A program made the position numbers and the translations under genes. This document shows, in pieces, positions 13,035 to 23,900 of a DNA stretch of 64,000 nucleotides (position 1 is its first letter; each line of letters opens with the position of its first letter). The notes below the pieces were generated by a model, which was given only the letters and a program-made list of their open reading frames with translations, was not told the origin of the DNA and made no database searches. The stretch comes from Bolinopsis microptera (lineage: Eukaryota; Ctenophora; Tentaculata; Lobata; Bolinopsidae): positions 7,555,983 through 7,619,982 of the forward strand of contig NC_087077.1 of NCBI RefSeq assembly GCF_026151205.1. The letters run 5' to 3'.

Positions 13035-13400
13035 ATGTGCCAAGATTGAAGATGTAAATGTTGCAAACTTGTCAAAAGCACCCATGGCCATGAATTCAAA
13101 GTGAACAGCAATAAAATAAAAGCTTCCCCTTACCTGGTAAGCCTAAGTTACAAGTACAAGTACAACAACATTTATTTGTTTCAATGTAGTGGCTGTGGAA
13201 AGGCTTACGTAGGCCACACAACTCGCTCTCTACGGGTTAGGGCTGGAGAACGTAGGGTCAATTGTCAATGATGAATAAAATTTGGGCTTACATTTACAAT
13301 TACATATGTTGGATCATGGTTTTAAACAAAAGGATCATTTTAACAAAAATTGTAATTTGTCAATTATTGATAATTTTAGTCCTAAAACTCTAAAACTTAA
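13035..13400 (+). pseudogene. Remnant of a Penelope-like element, GIY-YIG endonuclease region
   Basis: The translation shows the order typical of Penelope-like elements: a Cys-rich block (RCKCCK), a spacer, then NNIYLFQCSGCGKAYVGHTT with RSLRVRAGE. That is the IYL-x-C..C-x-YVG..TR.L..R pattern of their GIY-YIG nuclease. There is an in-frame stop before RCKCCK, a stop at about 13269 and a shift into another frame that continues LHMLDHGFKQKDHF. The usual EH of the nuclease reads ER. No reverse transcriptase was recovered upstream. This is a decayed fragment; the family call rests on the motif pattern only. Confidence 0.65.
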
Positions 13401-14094
13401 TTAAAGTTAACGGGTGATACTAACTTACTTTGGATACTTTGGAGAGATTTGTAGATTCCTCTACTGGGTCATCGAATGATTCGACCGCCCTTGCAGCATC
13501 GCTGCTGCCTTATTCATACTCCAGTCCAGCAAAGAATTTCCATTAGGGCAGCTGTAATTGCTCACCGATGGGTTATCTGGAAACGGTAAACTCGTAACGC
13601 GGTAAACTCGTAAAATATTTGTTCCAAATGTTATTTGACACACGTTGCAACTCCTTTTCGCGCGCTGAGTCAATGGAAAAAATTGTAATTACTGGAAGCT
13701 GCATTGAATCAATATCATATGAGCAGCCGAAAAAGATTAAATCACATTGCTGACAAGCACAACCGTAGGCCAATATAATAGCCATTATAAATATAACCTC
13801 TTTACTATTATACCCGGATTGATTCCTGATTGCGATGGTAATTCGGGCAAATTTAGGAGTACTTTTTGAGACAACAAACAAATTAAAGCATTCAAATTTA
13901 ATACTTTAAAATTATTTCACTGAAATAAGAATTTTCCATATTTCATTCTTCATGAACGAATTAATTTTTTTATCAAGACACTTATATTATATATATATAT
14001 TATTTTACTTCGGCGTATTCCAACATCCACATTGTTACACAAGTGCAACCAGCCAATTACAGGAAGCCGAAGGATTTGTTTTTAGCCAGTGACG
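13401..14094. other. Non-coding stretch
   Basis: It contains a diverged copy of the ACTCGTAAAATATTTGTTCC repeat near 13600-13640 (see 41219-41450) and AT-rich sequence with a (TA)n run near 13985-14002. A 102-codon minus-strand frame at 13573-13881 runs through the repeat and shows no motif. Confidence 0.4.
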
Positions 14095-14100
14095 GTTAAA

Positions 14101-14351
14101 CTTAAGGTAGTGTGTACCATACTTTCTTCGCCCGAGACTTTGCTGCAATGTCAAATGTGCAGCTCCTCATGTAACCCTCACACCCAATTTCTCGAGCATT
14201 CGGCTGAGTAGACCGGGGGGCTGCATAGATCATTCAGGATCCTTAGCTGAACGTCAACGACGCTCACCCCACGACCAGGCAGACAGTGGGATTTGAACCC
14301 GCAACCTCACGATTGCAAAGCTGGCGTTTTAACCAACTGCGCTACCTGGCC
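14101..14351 (-). repeat. tRNA-derived SINE
   Basis: Read on the minus strand, the first ~75 bases resemble a tRNA. An A box (TAGCGCAGTTGG, 14333-14344) and a B box (GGGTTCAAATCC, 14289-14300) have correct spacing and an anticodon-like loop reading TGC. The acceptor stem pairs only partly and about 170 bases of unrelated body follow, so it is a SINE rather than a working tRNA gene. GTTAAA occurs at both borders (14095-14100 and 14352-14357) and may be the target duplication. The RNA polymerase III promoter role of the boxes is established for such elements. Confidence 0.7.
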
Positions 14352-14469
14352 GTTAAATAACAAAATATAATAATTATTCATTTTTTCGAATAAAATTTCA
14401 TGAAAAGAGTAGCAATTAAATGTAAGATTTTATCGATAAAAACTCAAAATATTATCCGATCATATTTTA

Positions 14470-14572
14470 ACAATAACGGGTGATACTCGTAAAATTTTTG
14501 TTTCAAATATCAGGACCATCGACGAGTCCAACTCGGCGCGCGTCCAGGTAGGTTATAAATATAAACCTACAA
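14470..14572 (+). repeat. Short repeat, GGGTGATACTCG family
   Basis: It starts near ACGGGTGATACTCGTAAAAT, includes GACGAGTCCAACTCGGCGCG and ends near TATAAACCTACAA. Related sequences lie at 13600, 40050-40190, 41219-41450, 61040-61070 and 61415-61470, some on the other strand. No coding capacity. Confidence 0.6.
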
Positions 14573-14908
14573 GATCATATTTGCATTTAATTTAATCATA
14601 TTATTCATGCATCATTTTGGAACGTTTGACAACTTTCTTTGTCTTCAAATCATATTCGTTCTTGTATGTATCCAATCTAAGTCCTGCAACTTCGTTGAAT
14701 ATTTTCTTTGTTTCACATTGGCTAACTGAACAAATAAAAGTAAGCTCTATCTGCTTCTGCATCTACAATCTATGACTATAAACAATCCAATTTTCAGTAG
14801 AGTTTCCTGATTTTTTATTTCGTTATATTATCAGTTCGATCAGATACTGTAGTATTGAATTTGATCCTTTTACTTGTAGTTGTAGAAGACTAGTTTCAAG
14901 TTTATTAT

Positions 14909-15529
14909 ATTATTAAATGTAGACCGCTCTAGACCTGAATCCTGTCTAAACTGTAAACTGTAGGTATACAATGGTGATATTACTATTAGGTACTTGTCAT
15001 CAATTTCAAACTTTAGATTCTTTTGTTGCAGGACCAACCTTTTTGCCTCCTACAAAAGATTTGACGTAATTTTAAAAGGATACGTATTTCCCAGAATGGT
15101 TTGCATAGCTGAGCTTCTAACAAACAGGGTGAGTGGAGTGCAGTGAGAGTTGAGCAGAGCAGGGGTAGAGTAGAGCCGGAGAAGTAGATCACTCTCAGCT
15201 CTCTCGATCCAGGAAAGCCTCTTTTCTCGAAATCCGACTCTTTCCGGTTCCCGAGCGAGATGACCTTATATGTAGATTACCAGTTGCGAAAGAGGTTATC
15301 ACGTAAATCGCGGTGACTATCAAGATTGTGATTGCTGCCTTTCGATTTTTTGTTTTTCCCGCTCTCTTCATGTTGTCACATTTGGCCTCCTTTACTTTTA
15401 GTAACTTTACTCATTGTCCTGTCCAAATTGTTTGAGTGTTTGCTGGACTAATCTTTAATAGAGTTCGACTAGCGAGCAATAAACTATCGATCTTATAGGT
15501 AAACGGTGAATTCAAACTTGCTCTAGCTC
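14909..15529 (+). repeat. Long repeat, copy A (matches 60470-61375)
   Basis: Sequence from TAAATGTAGACCGCTCTAGA to AACTTGCTCTAGCTC recurs in the same orientation at 60470-61375. The copies are clearly homologous with scattered substitutions. Copy B carries extra insertions where copy A has uninterrupted sequence, so A serves as an empty-site reference. No gene was recognised in either copy. Confidence 0.8.
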
Positions 15530-15633
15530 TTGATTCACGATGTCAATCCTTCGCATCTCGCCGATCTGCATATCTGTGGTTGCGAGAAGCATTATTTGAT
15601 GCGCGCGCGACCCAGTAGTGCATCGCGCTACAA
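15530..15633 (+). mobile_element. Miniature element, TTGATTCACGATG family
   Basis: About 104 bp running from TTGATTCACGATG to CATCGCGCTACAA. The two ends are imperfect inverted repeats (TTG...CGATG). The middle carries CTCGCCGATCTG and GATGCGCGCGCGACCCAG, which partly pair with the sides. Other copies are at 16335, 17050, 40360, 41294 and 62078. Confidence 0.7.
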
Positions 15634-15659
15634 TGATGGCAACTGCTACAAAGTAGCGC

Positions 15660-15965
15660 GCGCCGGGCCTGATCATTAACAATGGTCAATAATCAATAAT
15701 AAAACAATCCCATCAATTCTGGGAATTCTAAAATTTGATCGAACATGTTGATATATAATTATATTGGAAAAAACTGTCTCGATCACGTGAAATCATATCA
15801 CCATAAAATTATAAAAAAGATTCTGTCATGAAGCGCTTCCAATAAAATAAAAGTAAAATGCTCGCCCAAATTTTAAGAAAATTCTTGTGGAAAGGCCTTG
15901 AGGTGTGAGGGTATGAAAATCATTAATATCGGGGTTTTAAGCTGATTCCGAATCACCCTTGACCA
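15660..15965 (+). repeat. Interspersed repeat with CTCGCCCAAATTTTAAG core
   Basis: This block (AACTGTCTCGATCACGTGA, ATTCTGTCATGAAGCGCTTCC, CTCGCCCAAATTTTAAGAA, GATTCCGAATCACCC) recurs at about 61570-61858 on the same strand. Part of it recurs inverted at about 42115-42245. It is non-coding. The CACGTG core is palindromic but no regulatory role is claimed. Confidence 0.65.
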
Positions 15966-16089
15966 TTGTTAATGGTCTGGCCCGGCGCGCGCTACTTCGT
16001 AGCATTTGCCATCGAGAACATTTCGAGAATGGAGAAGAAAGCGGCGCGCGCTACTTCGAAGAAATTTAGACGAGTAACATCCGTCAAAA

Positions 16090-16240
16090 TCACCCTTGTC
16101 ATACGTTGTATGACCCGCTGCGCACGAGTGCGCTGCTCCCCCTGTATCGTAGAAACTCTACCACTATAGTGAAATGACGATGGGGGTCACGACGTGATAC
16201 AAACAACAAAATCACCCCACATGACGTAGGGTAAAAATGT
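16090..16240 (+). repeat. Interspersed repeat with ATACGTTGTATGACCCGC core
   Basis: It holds the imperfect inverted pair GTTGTATGACCC and GGGGGTCACGACGTGATAC around GCGCACGAGTGCGC. Copies occur at about 40939-41025 and, partly, at 61855-61900. Inverted ends suggest another miniature DNA transposon, but no clean target duplication was established. Confidence 0.5.
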
Positions 16241-16334
16241 TTCCCTGGAGAAATATGGGCAAAAACCGTTTTGGTCACGTGACAGGCTAGTATTAGTAAA
16301 ACACGAATTCGATTGTTTACTTTTAGGGCTTGAG

Positions 16335-16437
16335 TTGATTCACGATGTCAATCCTTCGCATCTCGCCGATCTGTGGTTGCGAGAAGCATTATTGGTTATT
16401 TGATGCGCGCGCGTTCCAGTAGTGCATCGCGCTACAA
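16335..16437 (+). mobile_element. Miniature element, TTGATTCACGATG family, with perfect 9-bp target duplication
   Basis: It is 103 bp long with imperfect inverted ends TTGATTCACGATG and TTGTAGCGCGATG. GGGCTTGAG lies directly on both sides (16326-16334 and 16438-16446). This is one of the two cleanest proofs in the window that the family transposes as a unit. Confidence 0.85.
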
Positions 16438-16534
16438 GGGCTTGAGTTGTGCATGTGCAATGTGGTTAGGGTTATGGAAAGTTTCGGAGTTATCAGTTAT
16501 GGTTAGGGTTTGGTTGACGATGTCAACCCATCGA

Positions 16535-16660
16535 GATCGTTGCTCTGCGAAGCAGAGCAACGATCGATGCGAAGCAAGAATGCTAGTTCGCGCGGCGCGT
16601 CGACGCGGCGAAGTCCTCCAAGGTTTGGGATTAGGGTTGGGATTAGGGTTGATCTAAAAC
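16535..16660. repeat. Perfect hairpin followed by GGGATTAGGGTT repeats
   Basis: GATCGTTGCTCTGC (16535-16548) pairs perfectly with GCAGAGCAACGATC (16552-16565) across a three-base loop. About 60 bases on, near 16625-16650, GGGATTAGGGTT units resemble degenerate telomeric TTAGGG repeats. A longer stretch of the opposite strand form lies at 41950-42035. Confidence 0.6.
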
Positions 16661-17989
16661 CATTTTGTTCGTCTGCAATTGCAAAACCATAAAAACTAAA
16701 GTCACGTTATAACTTTTGGGCGAGCCGTCATGAATATGTATAGTAACAAGTAAGGGACCATCTACTTAGGACGTCTTGTAAGTTGAAATTGAAATAGGGA
16801 GGAGTGGTCTTGGAATTTCGGACAAATTCGGACAAGGGGAGGGGGTTTCTGAAACTCCAGACGTCCGGAAATTTTGGCAGAATTAAAGAAAAAAGTCCCA
16901 TAATTGATAATTTATTTCAACACTTTGACACTAATTACTCCGTAAGTTAAGATCCCTATATTTTGAACGAGAAGTAGGTTAACGTTCCCAGAGCAGCTCA
17001 TGAGAGCCGAGACACAACTCCAATGCAAACTCCTATATTCTCCTACTGCCTTAAAAGTTGATTCACGATGTCAATCCTTCGCAGCTCGGTGAGGCACAGT
17101 GGTGCATCTCGCCGATCTGCGAGAAGCATTATTTGATGCGCGTGCGACCCAGTAGTGCAACCTTAATGCTTAAAAGTAAAACTTATTCGATTGGATTTGG
17201 CTACTTAACTTGAAGTACTTAAAGTAAAATATAAATGTAACTGTGCTAAACTTGACGGATGTTACTCGTCTAAATTTCTTCGAAGTAGCGCGCGCCGCTT
17301 TCTTCTCGAAAGTAGCTGGAAATCCGGGGGTGGGGGTGGTTTTGAAAATTCGAACACACCTGGGCAGGGGGAGGGGTGGTCTGAAAATCTGAGATTTTGG
17401 CGGACGTCCTAAGTAAATGGCCCCTAATATAACTAGGCCGGTCCGAGCTATACCGAGTAATAGTCCTTACCAGTGCGCGGGGGTCTACACTCTACTTACC
17501 TGTAGTCTCCAGAGAGAACACCTAGAGAACGGGGTAAAAAAGTCACGTGACAGTAGAGTGGAGAGTGATTCATCATCATCCGGCAAACACGCGTGAATAG
17601 GAAATATAATGTGTATCAAATTTAAAATACACTGTCACCTATTCATGGTTAAAGTTATAGTTTCTCTGCCGGAACTATTGAGGGTTTACAGAGTTTCATA
17701 GTGTGAAAATGTTAACTACAGCGTGCCTTTTAGTTTTTGTGAGTTACTAATATTTGAAGTTGTACCGATAACCTCAACTTCAAATGTACATGCCTGTATA
17801 AAGTGCATAGTTCAAGATTTGGAAAAATAAAGAATCTTGAATTCGGATTAAAATCATTTTAAAAGAATCTTAAATTATACAGGTGAAAATTTAGTTCTTT
17901 TCTCAATAAATTACAGATCTTTCGATTTGGTCAGATACAAGTTCCACTGAAATCCATAGACACACGACGTGTTTTCAACTCTCAAATTC
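16661..17989. other. Non-coding stretch downstream of GRWD1
   Basis: It includes a truncated TTGATTCACGATG element near 17050-17160 and, near 17250-17310, the reverse complement of a short block seen at 16030-16090 (GGCGCGCGCTACTTCGAAG). GRWD1 ends at its right margin; its 3' untranslated region and poly(A) site should lie here on the minus strand. Confidence 0.4.
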
Positions 17990-20900
17990 TCAAACAGATA
18001 TGGTCTTGAAAATGTTAAAATTGTCAAGAGATGTCGTGATTAGTACTCCTTCGATGTGCGGATGCCAGTGCAATTCTTTGATCTCCTCTTGTCCTTGGTG
18101 AATGAAAAGGAGCTGGGGTGGAACCTGAAATAGAACGGTATTAATATTGTTCAATCAAAACAAATTATGTCGTATTATGCTTTATCGAAATTCAACCAGA
18201 AAAGGGGAACTTTTATTCAGCGGTTTTTTATACAGCTTCGCCAGTCGCCTGCACCCCCTCCACCGGCCCGGCTACGACGAGATGACAGGTCAGGCAGCGT
18301 CTGGCAAGCGTTTTCATTCACTATTTTTTTATGGTTTTTAATATATCTAACGACCCCTTTACATTGATCAGTTACTAAATTGAACTTAAAAATGGACGCT
18401 CGATAATCAAAAAAGTGGGGAGAGTACTCCCCTATTTTTATGAACTTGTATTACTAACTTATCTGTAATTCGATCTGACCTCAATGGTCCTTGTTATCAT
18501 GACCAGCCGTTATTATAATCAGTGCCCAAGCCTGGCTCAATGGCCGTGTGTTTGATAATGCTCAGCCTTGCCCCGAAGGGCACTAACAAGTGGTAAAAGT
18601 AAACTATATAGTGAAATAAGTAAGAAATAATTTTCTTGTGTTTGAATTCTGATACATAGAATTTATTAAAAATTGGGGAGAATATGCAGTGTCCAGAGCT
18701 GTGTTGGTCTTGTATAAGCCACTGAATGTCATATTGCAATGTGATAAAAAGGTTTTGAATAATGTAAACACGCGTGCCAATCCAGTTTCTTAAGGCCTCT
18801 CTTGATATTTGTGGCTTTCAACGACTGCATACCAATTTCAAACATCAACAGAAAGCAAATCCAAGTGAAAGATAAAGTACCTCGGTATCGTTGATTACAA
18901 GGGCTTCAGAACTCTCAACTCCGAGATCCCAGAGGGAGACCTGGTTGTCTTCACCACTAGCTCCGAATACTGAACTGTCACTCCGGTGCCACTCCACGCT
19001 CGTTATTGGGCCTGTGTGATGTTTGAAAAGTGCGGCGTGAGAGTCGAGTTTTCTGAGGTCCCATATCTTAATAACACCATCATCTCCCCCAGACACAAGG
19101 AAGGGCTCCGATCTGTTCCAGTTGATAACGTTAACATCACTCTCGTGAGCATTGGGAACGGTGATCATACAAGCTTTGTGAGCGGCGGCTCTGTCGTCCC
19201 ACACTCGGATAGACTTGTCTGTGGAGCAGGAGGAGAACACGTGCTCTTCGTTAGGACTCCACTGTATGTCCTCAACACTACTGCCGTGAGCACTGTAAGT
19301 CTGCTGACTGACTATCCAGTCAGACTCCCGAGGCGTCCACATGTGGATGTGTCTGGTGCAGTCTCCAGTTAGGAGGTAGCCTTGTCTAGTAGGGGACCAG
19401 TCCATCGCATAACCTTCTTCAACATGGCCCCCGAAAGTATAAAGAGGTTTGATCTTCTGCACGTCCTTGGAGTCCACCTCGGTCTCTAAAGCGGACAGTT
19501 GAGGAGCTATGTCCCAGATGTGAACCTTCCCTTTCTCTGACCAGGACGCTACAAACGTCCGCGTGTCTGTCACGTGGGGGCAGATCTGTAAAATGGGGGA
19601 TTATAAGAGGACAATACAGAAGAATAGAGAAGAGTCCTTTTGAAATTCAGTACGCAGTTTTACTTCAGTACTTGACTTGTAGTTGTAACCGAGGAATTTA
19701 GCACTGCCACGTTATTGCGTGTAAGTTGGGTCATGACAAGAGATTTTAACCTACCCTGACTCGGTTCACAGCACCAGCGTGGTATATTTCTGCAGTTTTC
19801 AATATTTCCTTATCTAATGGTTCGTCTTCATCTTCATCTTCGTCTTCTGATTTCTCTTCTTCTGCTATGGAGAATCCGTTAAATTCTATAATAATTACAA
19901 TATGCCGAGAGTAAAATTTAACCGATATGATCGAACAGCATTACAACCATAACATGAAGAAGAATCGTGTTATTTAGTCCCTTAATTGAACCGTGTTACT
20001 TTTGGAATTACAGTTGAAACTTTAACAAAATCTCACCATCTTCAGCTTTTGGCGGGTTTAAGTTAGAAGCCTTCATGACGATAATAGAGTTCTTATTTCC
20101 CTGTTGAGCCTGAGTGCCGGCCACCATGTACGCGGTGACAGGGTAGCCAGTGCGGGTACCCAGTCTGTCACGTAACACGTCAAATGAGAGACAGGAGGCT
20201 CTGGTACGAAACTGAGGAAGGTAAGGGATTAGCTACAAACAAGAGACTGAAGACTGTTCGTCAAACATATATGGAATAGCTGCGATAATTCTCAGACAAT
20301 CAGTAGATTTTTATGCTTGAAGGAGACAAGAACCAGCTTTGAGCGATATATTTCGAAATATTTACCCGACAACAGAAGTCCAACTGGATAAGAGCTGACT
20401 AAAAACTTAGACATTTGATGTGTACTATCAGCACAATCACGTGACATGAAAATAAACTTCAGACTCACCGTGTGCAGCATCTCATATGCGCTCATATCCG
20501 GTGTAAGCTGTTCTCCTGGCTGAATATCTTTCGGGAGGAACGTCTGAAATAAAGTTATGAGTTAGTTGGAGCAGATTATCGGATTCAGAGAATATCAAGA
20601 GTTGAGTTGAATTGAATTTAGAAGGAAAGCCAAATGTTAACAATAATCACCTTTCACCTTCTGTGCCTCATTGTCATCTTTAGTGTCTTCTGTATCTTCT
20701 GAAAACATTGCCATAATTAGCTGTATTTAATAAGTATTCTAGACAAAAATTGTTTGTATCAAAAATATATGGGTTGGGGCAAACTGATCTTGGAGGATAC
20801 CCTCTAGCTTGAATAATTATGACTATGAATAAACGTACGATTTACAGAAATTCCAGCTAAGCTAGGCCAGCTAGGTGCATGAATCGTGCGCGGCGCGGCA

Positions 20901-23900
20901 AAATGTTAATGAAATTGTTGATTATTCGGGCGCTTTCTGAGCGAACAGCGTCTCGCGTCTGACGCTAACACAATTATTCGCGTGTTCCAAAGATTTGCCA
21001 CCACACATGTTCGTAAGCAAGAAATGATCGCTGGAGGAAATGCTATAATTTGACAATTTCAACGATGTCTCCAATTTCACATTTGAAACTCTACAGAAAT
21101 TTTACCGAAGCAGAAAATCAAATACCCTTCATTCTCATGATGCGTTGAAGTTCCCAGCACATTTCACATTTTGTTCCAAAAAAACACCGAGAGGACATAT
21201 TATATATGCATATATAATATATATATAAATATAATATGTATATATTGTGTGCACCATTTGGCAGTCGAGAAATCACTCTGCAAGTGATATATAGAGTGAG
21301 CAATATCATAGGTGAGAGATGAGGCATACAGACAGGGAAGGACGCCTGAAGAAAAAGGCAGGAAGAATGTAGCCCGGTGACTGGTGAAGCTGAAAGACTG
21401 TTCTGAAGTAAGGGTCAGGGTAGCGGAAGATATCTATCTGGGGCGTGATATTAGTGAAAGTGACAAGCACACATGACCTCTGATGAAGGTTGGAGGTGAT
21501 CCAAAGTTTAGAATTTTTATTCCTCCAAACTTGAGCTCCTTCTCGACTCTTGAAGAGGTTTTCACAATTCCGTATAACTGTGATCATTGAAATTGTTCCA
21601 ATTTTGTATATTTTTGAGTCAAAACTAAAACTGAGTAAAAATTGCGTCAGCAACCCCCTAGCCTTCATGTCTCGTTTTGTATCCGGCTTAAGTGACCATT
21701 TAATTACGTGATTTCATTTTTACTTCGCTATGAGTTTAGACCAAGGAAGATCGTTCTAATAACAGTTTAACTAGAGTAACCAATGCAACTTAGGCTATTT
21801 TATTATCTGTCTCTCATTTGTGGCAGACAACTTCCTCTACTACTACTAAATCAGATTTCAGAACAAGTCCGATCTACAGGGGTACACCACATACCCATCT
21901 ACATGTAGAGGTGTATGTGGTGTAGATCGGACTTATTTCTGACTGTATGTAGTTTCTCACTAGACTTATCCCAAATTGGTTCAGTAACATTAACAACTTT
22001 GTCTAACTAGACTTATCCCAAATTGGTTCAGTAATATTAACAACTTTGTCCCACTAGACGAGACTTTGTCCCAAATTGGTTCAGTAACATTAACAACTTT
22101 GTCTCTTCGGCCTCGTTTCCCCGAGACTCTTAGTGGGAGATTCTAGATTGAATGTTACGCTGTAATCCTTCAGAGGCACGATGTACAAAGGTAGGAATTT
22201 GACGCGGTGAGTGACGTTTTCAGCGGCCAATCATACAGACCTGATCCATACATATTATATTTAGACTTGTTAGGTTGTAAGGACTTAGCGAGTCTTGTTT
22301 AGAAGTTTGATGACGATTTTGTTTATTTGCAGCTTTTTGTTACTGGCACTTTGTTCAGATATCCCAGTGATACTAGCGCTCATAATTCACATGAGGTTCA
22401 GAATACATGAACTATTAAATTGCAGTAAGCTTCTTATCTTCATTACAGTACAGCTGAAAGTGTCTACTACTCTACTAATCACTATATATACATATTTAAT
22501 CTCTGTATCTACCCTATTCAGTGTTCGAATAATCTTGTATGGTTGGGCTTTGAATTTTACTGCTAGTACGTTTACTGCGAATTGTGAGTCACCATTTTAC
22601 TCTTACAAGGGTTAAATTCATGTGCAGTTTCAATTTAAAATCTAACAATCGAATTCGTGACGTCACTTTAGCTCTATAAATGTCCTTAGGGTTTGGTATT
22701 AAAATGGTTTCTGTAAACCACGTTTCACGGTAGTTTCACGTACAAATAAGACAGAACATTCGATTGAAATTGCTGCACAAGGCTTCTTTATACTTAACAA
22801 GGGGTTGTGCTTTAGCCGTGTATTTGATGCCTATTATATCTTAGTTCATGGGAACCAAATGTTCTCAGTTCATGTCTTCATCATGATCTAATATGTACAT
22901 ATTATTATTATATAAAATATAGTAGATATAACTATATATTATATTAGATTAATGATAGATTATTATTAACATATTGTATTCTGGACCCTCTAACCGGAGA
23001 ATTGTGACAACAACTGATTCGGTGGCTGAGCAGGAGCAGTAGTCCCTGGGCCATTGTCATTATAATCTCCCACAATTTGGTAATAATAAAGGTCGTGTGG
23101 CGGTCGGACCATCGCTACCTTAAAATCATTGTAGTAAATTGTACCGCTATATTCTGCAACATATTGAGCCAAGCTAACTACTGCGTATGGTGTGGCTTAA
23201 AGCTTTGCTCCTTTTACGAGATCTACATTTGCTGTTATTTTCTGACAGAACCGGGAAGTGCCAAATATTTTTGTGATTTTTGCCACAATAACCTGCCTTA
23301 AATTGTAAACATTTATATTAAATTACTACCCAATCACAACTTCTCGAGCTGACCAGCACACTCAGCTCTGGTGGTAAAAGTTTGTAAAATCTAAACCCAA
23401 CCTAGCTTAGAAATCATGAACATGACAGAGGCCCCTGGAGGAGCAGTCTACATGACGGATATTTATGACTCACATGTCAAGTCCTACCCAAACTACACTG
23501 GTATAACTACTCCCTACCCTGCCCTTGACTACTCATTCGGCTGCCTCCTACTCCTCAGTGCTCTGGTCGGTATCTCCGGCAACATCTTAGGAGCCATCTT
23601 CTTCTCCTCAGTCTCCTACACTACTCAGAAGGATTGGGTAGCCTTACTCTATACCATCATCTGTATTATAGACAGCATCACCTCCATCGCACACCTACCA
23701 GTAGCTATAGCCCTGTTCAGAGGAAGGAGACCCGGGGTGTTCAGCGAACACTGGTTCTGTGCTCTCTGGGGAACTCTCTACACTGTCCTCCAGAAACTGT
23801 CCATATTCCTGGTTCTGCTTCTCAGCACATTCCGAACTGTCATAATAGTGAACCCTCTCAATAAAATCCGGATAAAAACAGTGAGAAACAGTGTGGTGTG

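Larger units (their letters stand above)
20699..23415. other. GRWD1 intron 1, part upstream of the nested GPCR
   Basis: Non-coding apart from weak frames. It holds a (TA)-rich microsatellite near 21200-21245, a long hairpin plus tandem repeat at 21865-22105 (separate entry), and AT-rich DNA near 22890-22980. A hydrophobic open frame at 22310-22615 and a 60-codon minus-strand frame at 22990-23172 show no conclusive motif. The GPCR promoter is expected in the last few hundred bases. Confidence 0.45.

Noticed and set aside
14272-14352. Working tRNA gene with TGC anticodon
   Set aside because: A and B boxes are good but the acceptor stem is poorly paired and the sequence continues into a non-tRNA body with possible target duplications, so it is a SINE.
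16373-16692. ORFs in the GC-rich island with GLGLGLGL ending
   Set aside because: They translate a miniature transposon and TTAGGG-like repeats.
18147-18367. Short plus-strand ORFs in the last GRWD1 intron
   Set aside because: Overlapping frames in intron sequence, no motif.
18986-19372. 128-codon plus-strand ORF
   Set aside because: Antisense shadow of the large GRWD1 WD40 exon.
20658-20714. GRWD1 start at the local ATG (20712-20714)
   Set aside because: It gives an in-frame protein but lacks the acidic N-terminus; the distal exon at 24947-25004 joins in exact phase through a TTTTCAG acceptor. Kept only as an alternative start.
22310-22615. Hydrophobic ORF, possibly a GPCR pseudogene
   Set aside because: Helix-like stretches but no conserved GPCR residues could be placed; AT-rich sequence yields such frames by chance.
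22990-23172. 60-codon minus-strand frame ending [11 protein letters not shown]
   Set aside because: Could be an exon, but no family, no firm splice sites and no neighbours to join to.
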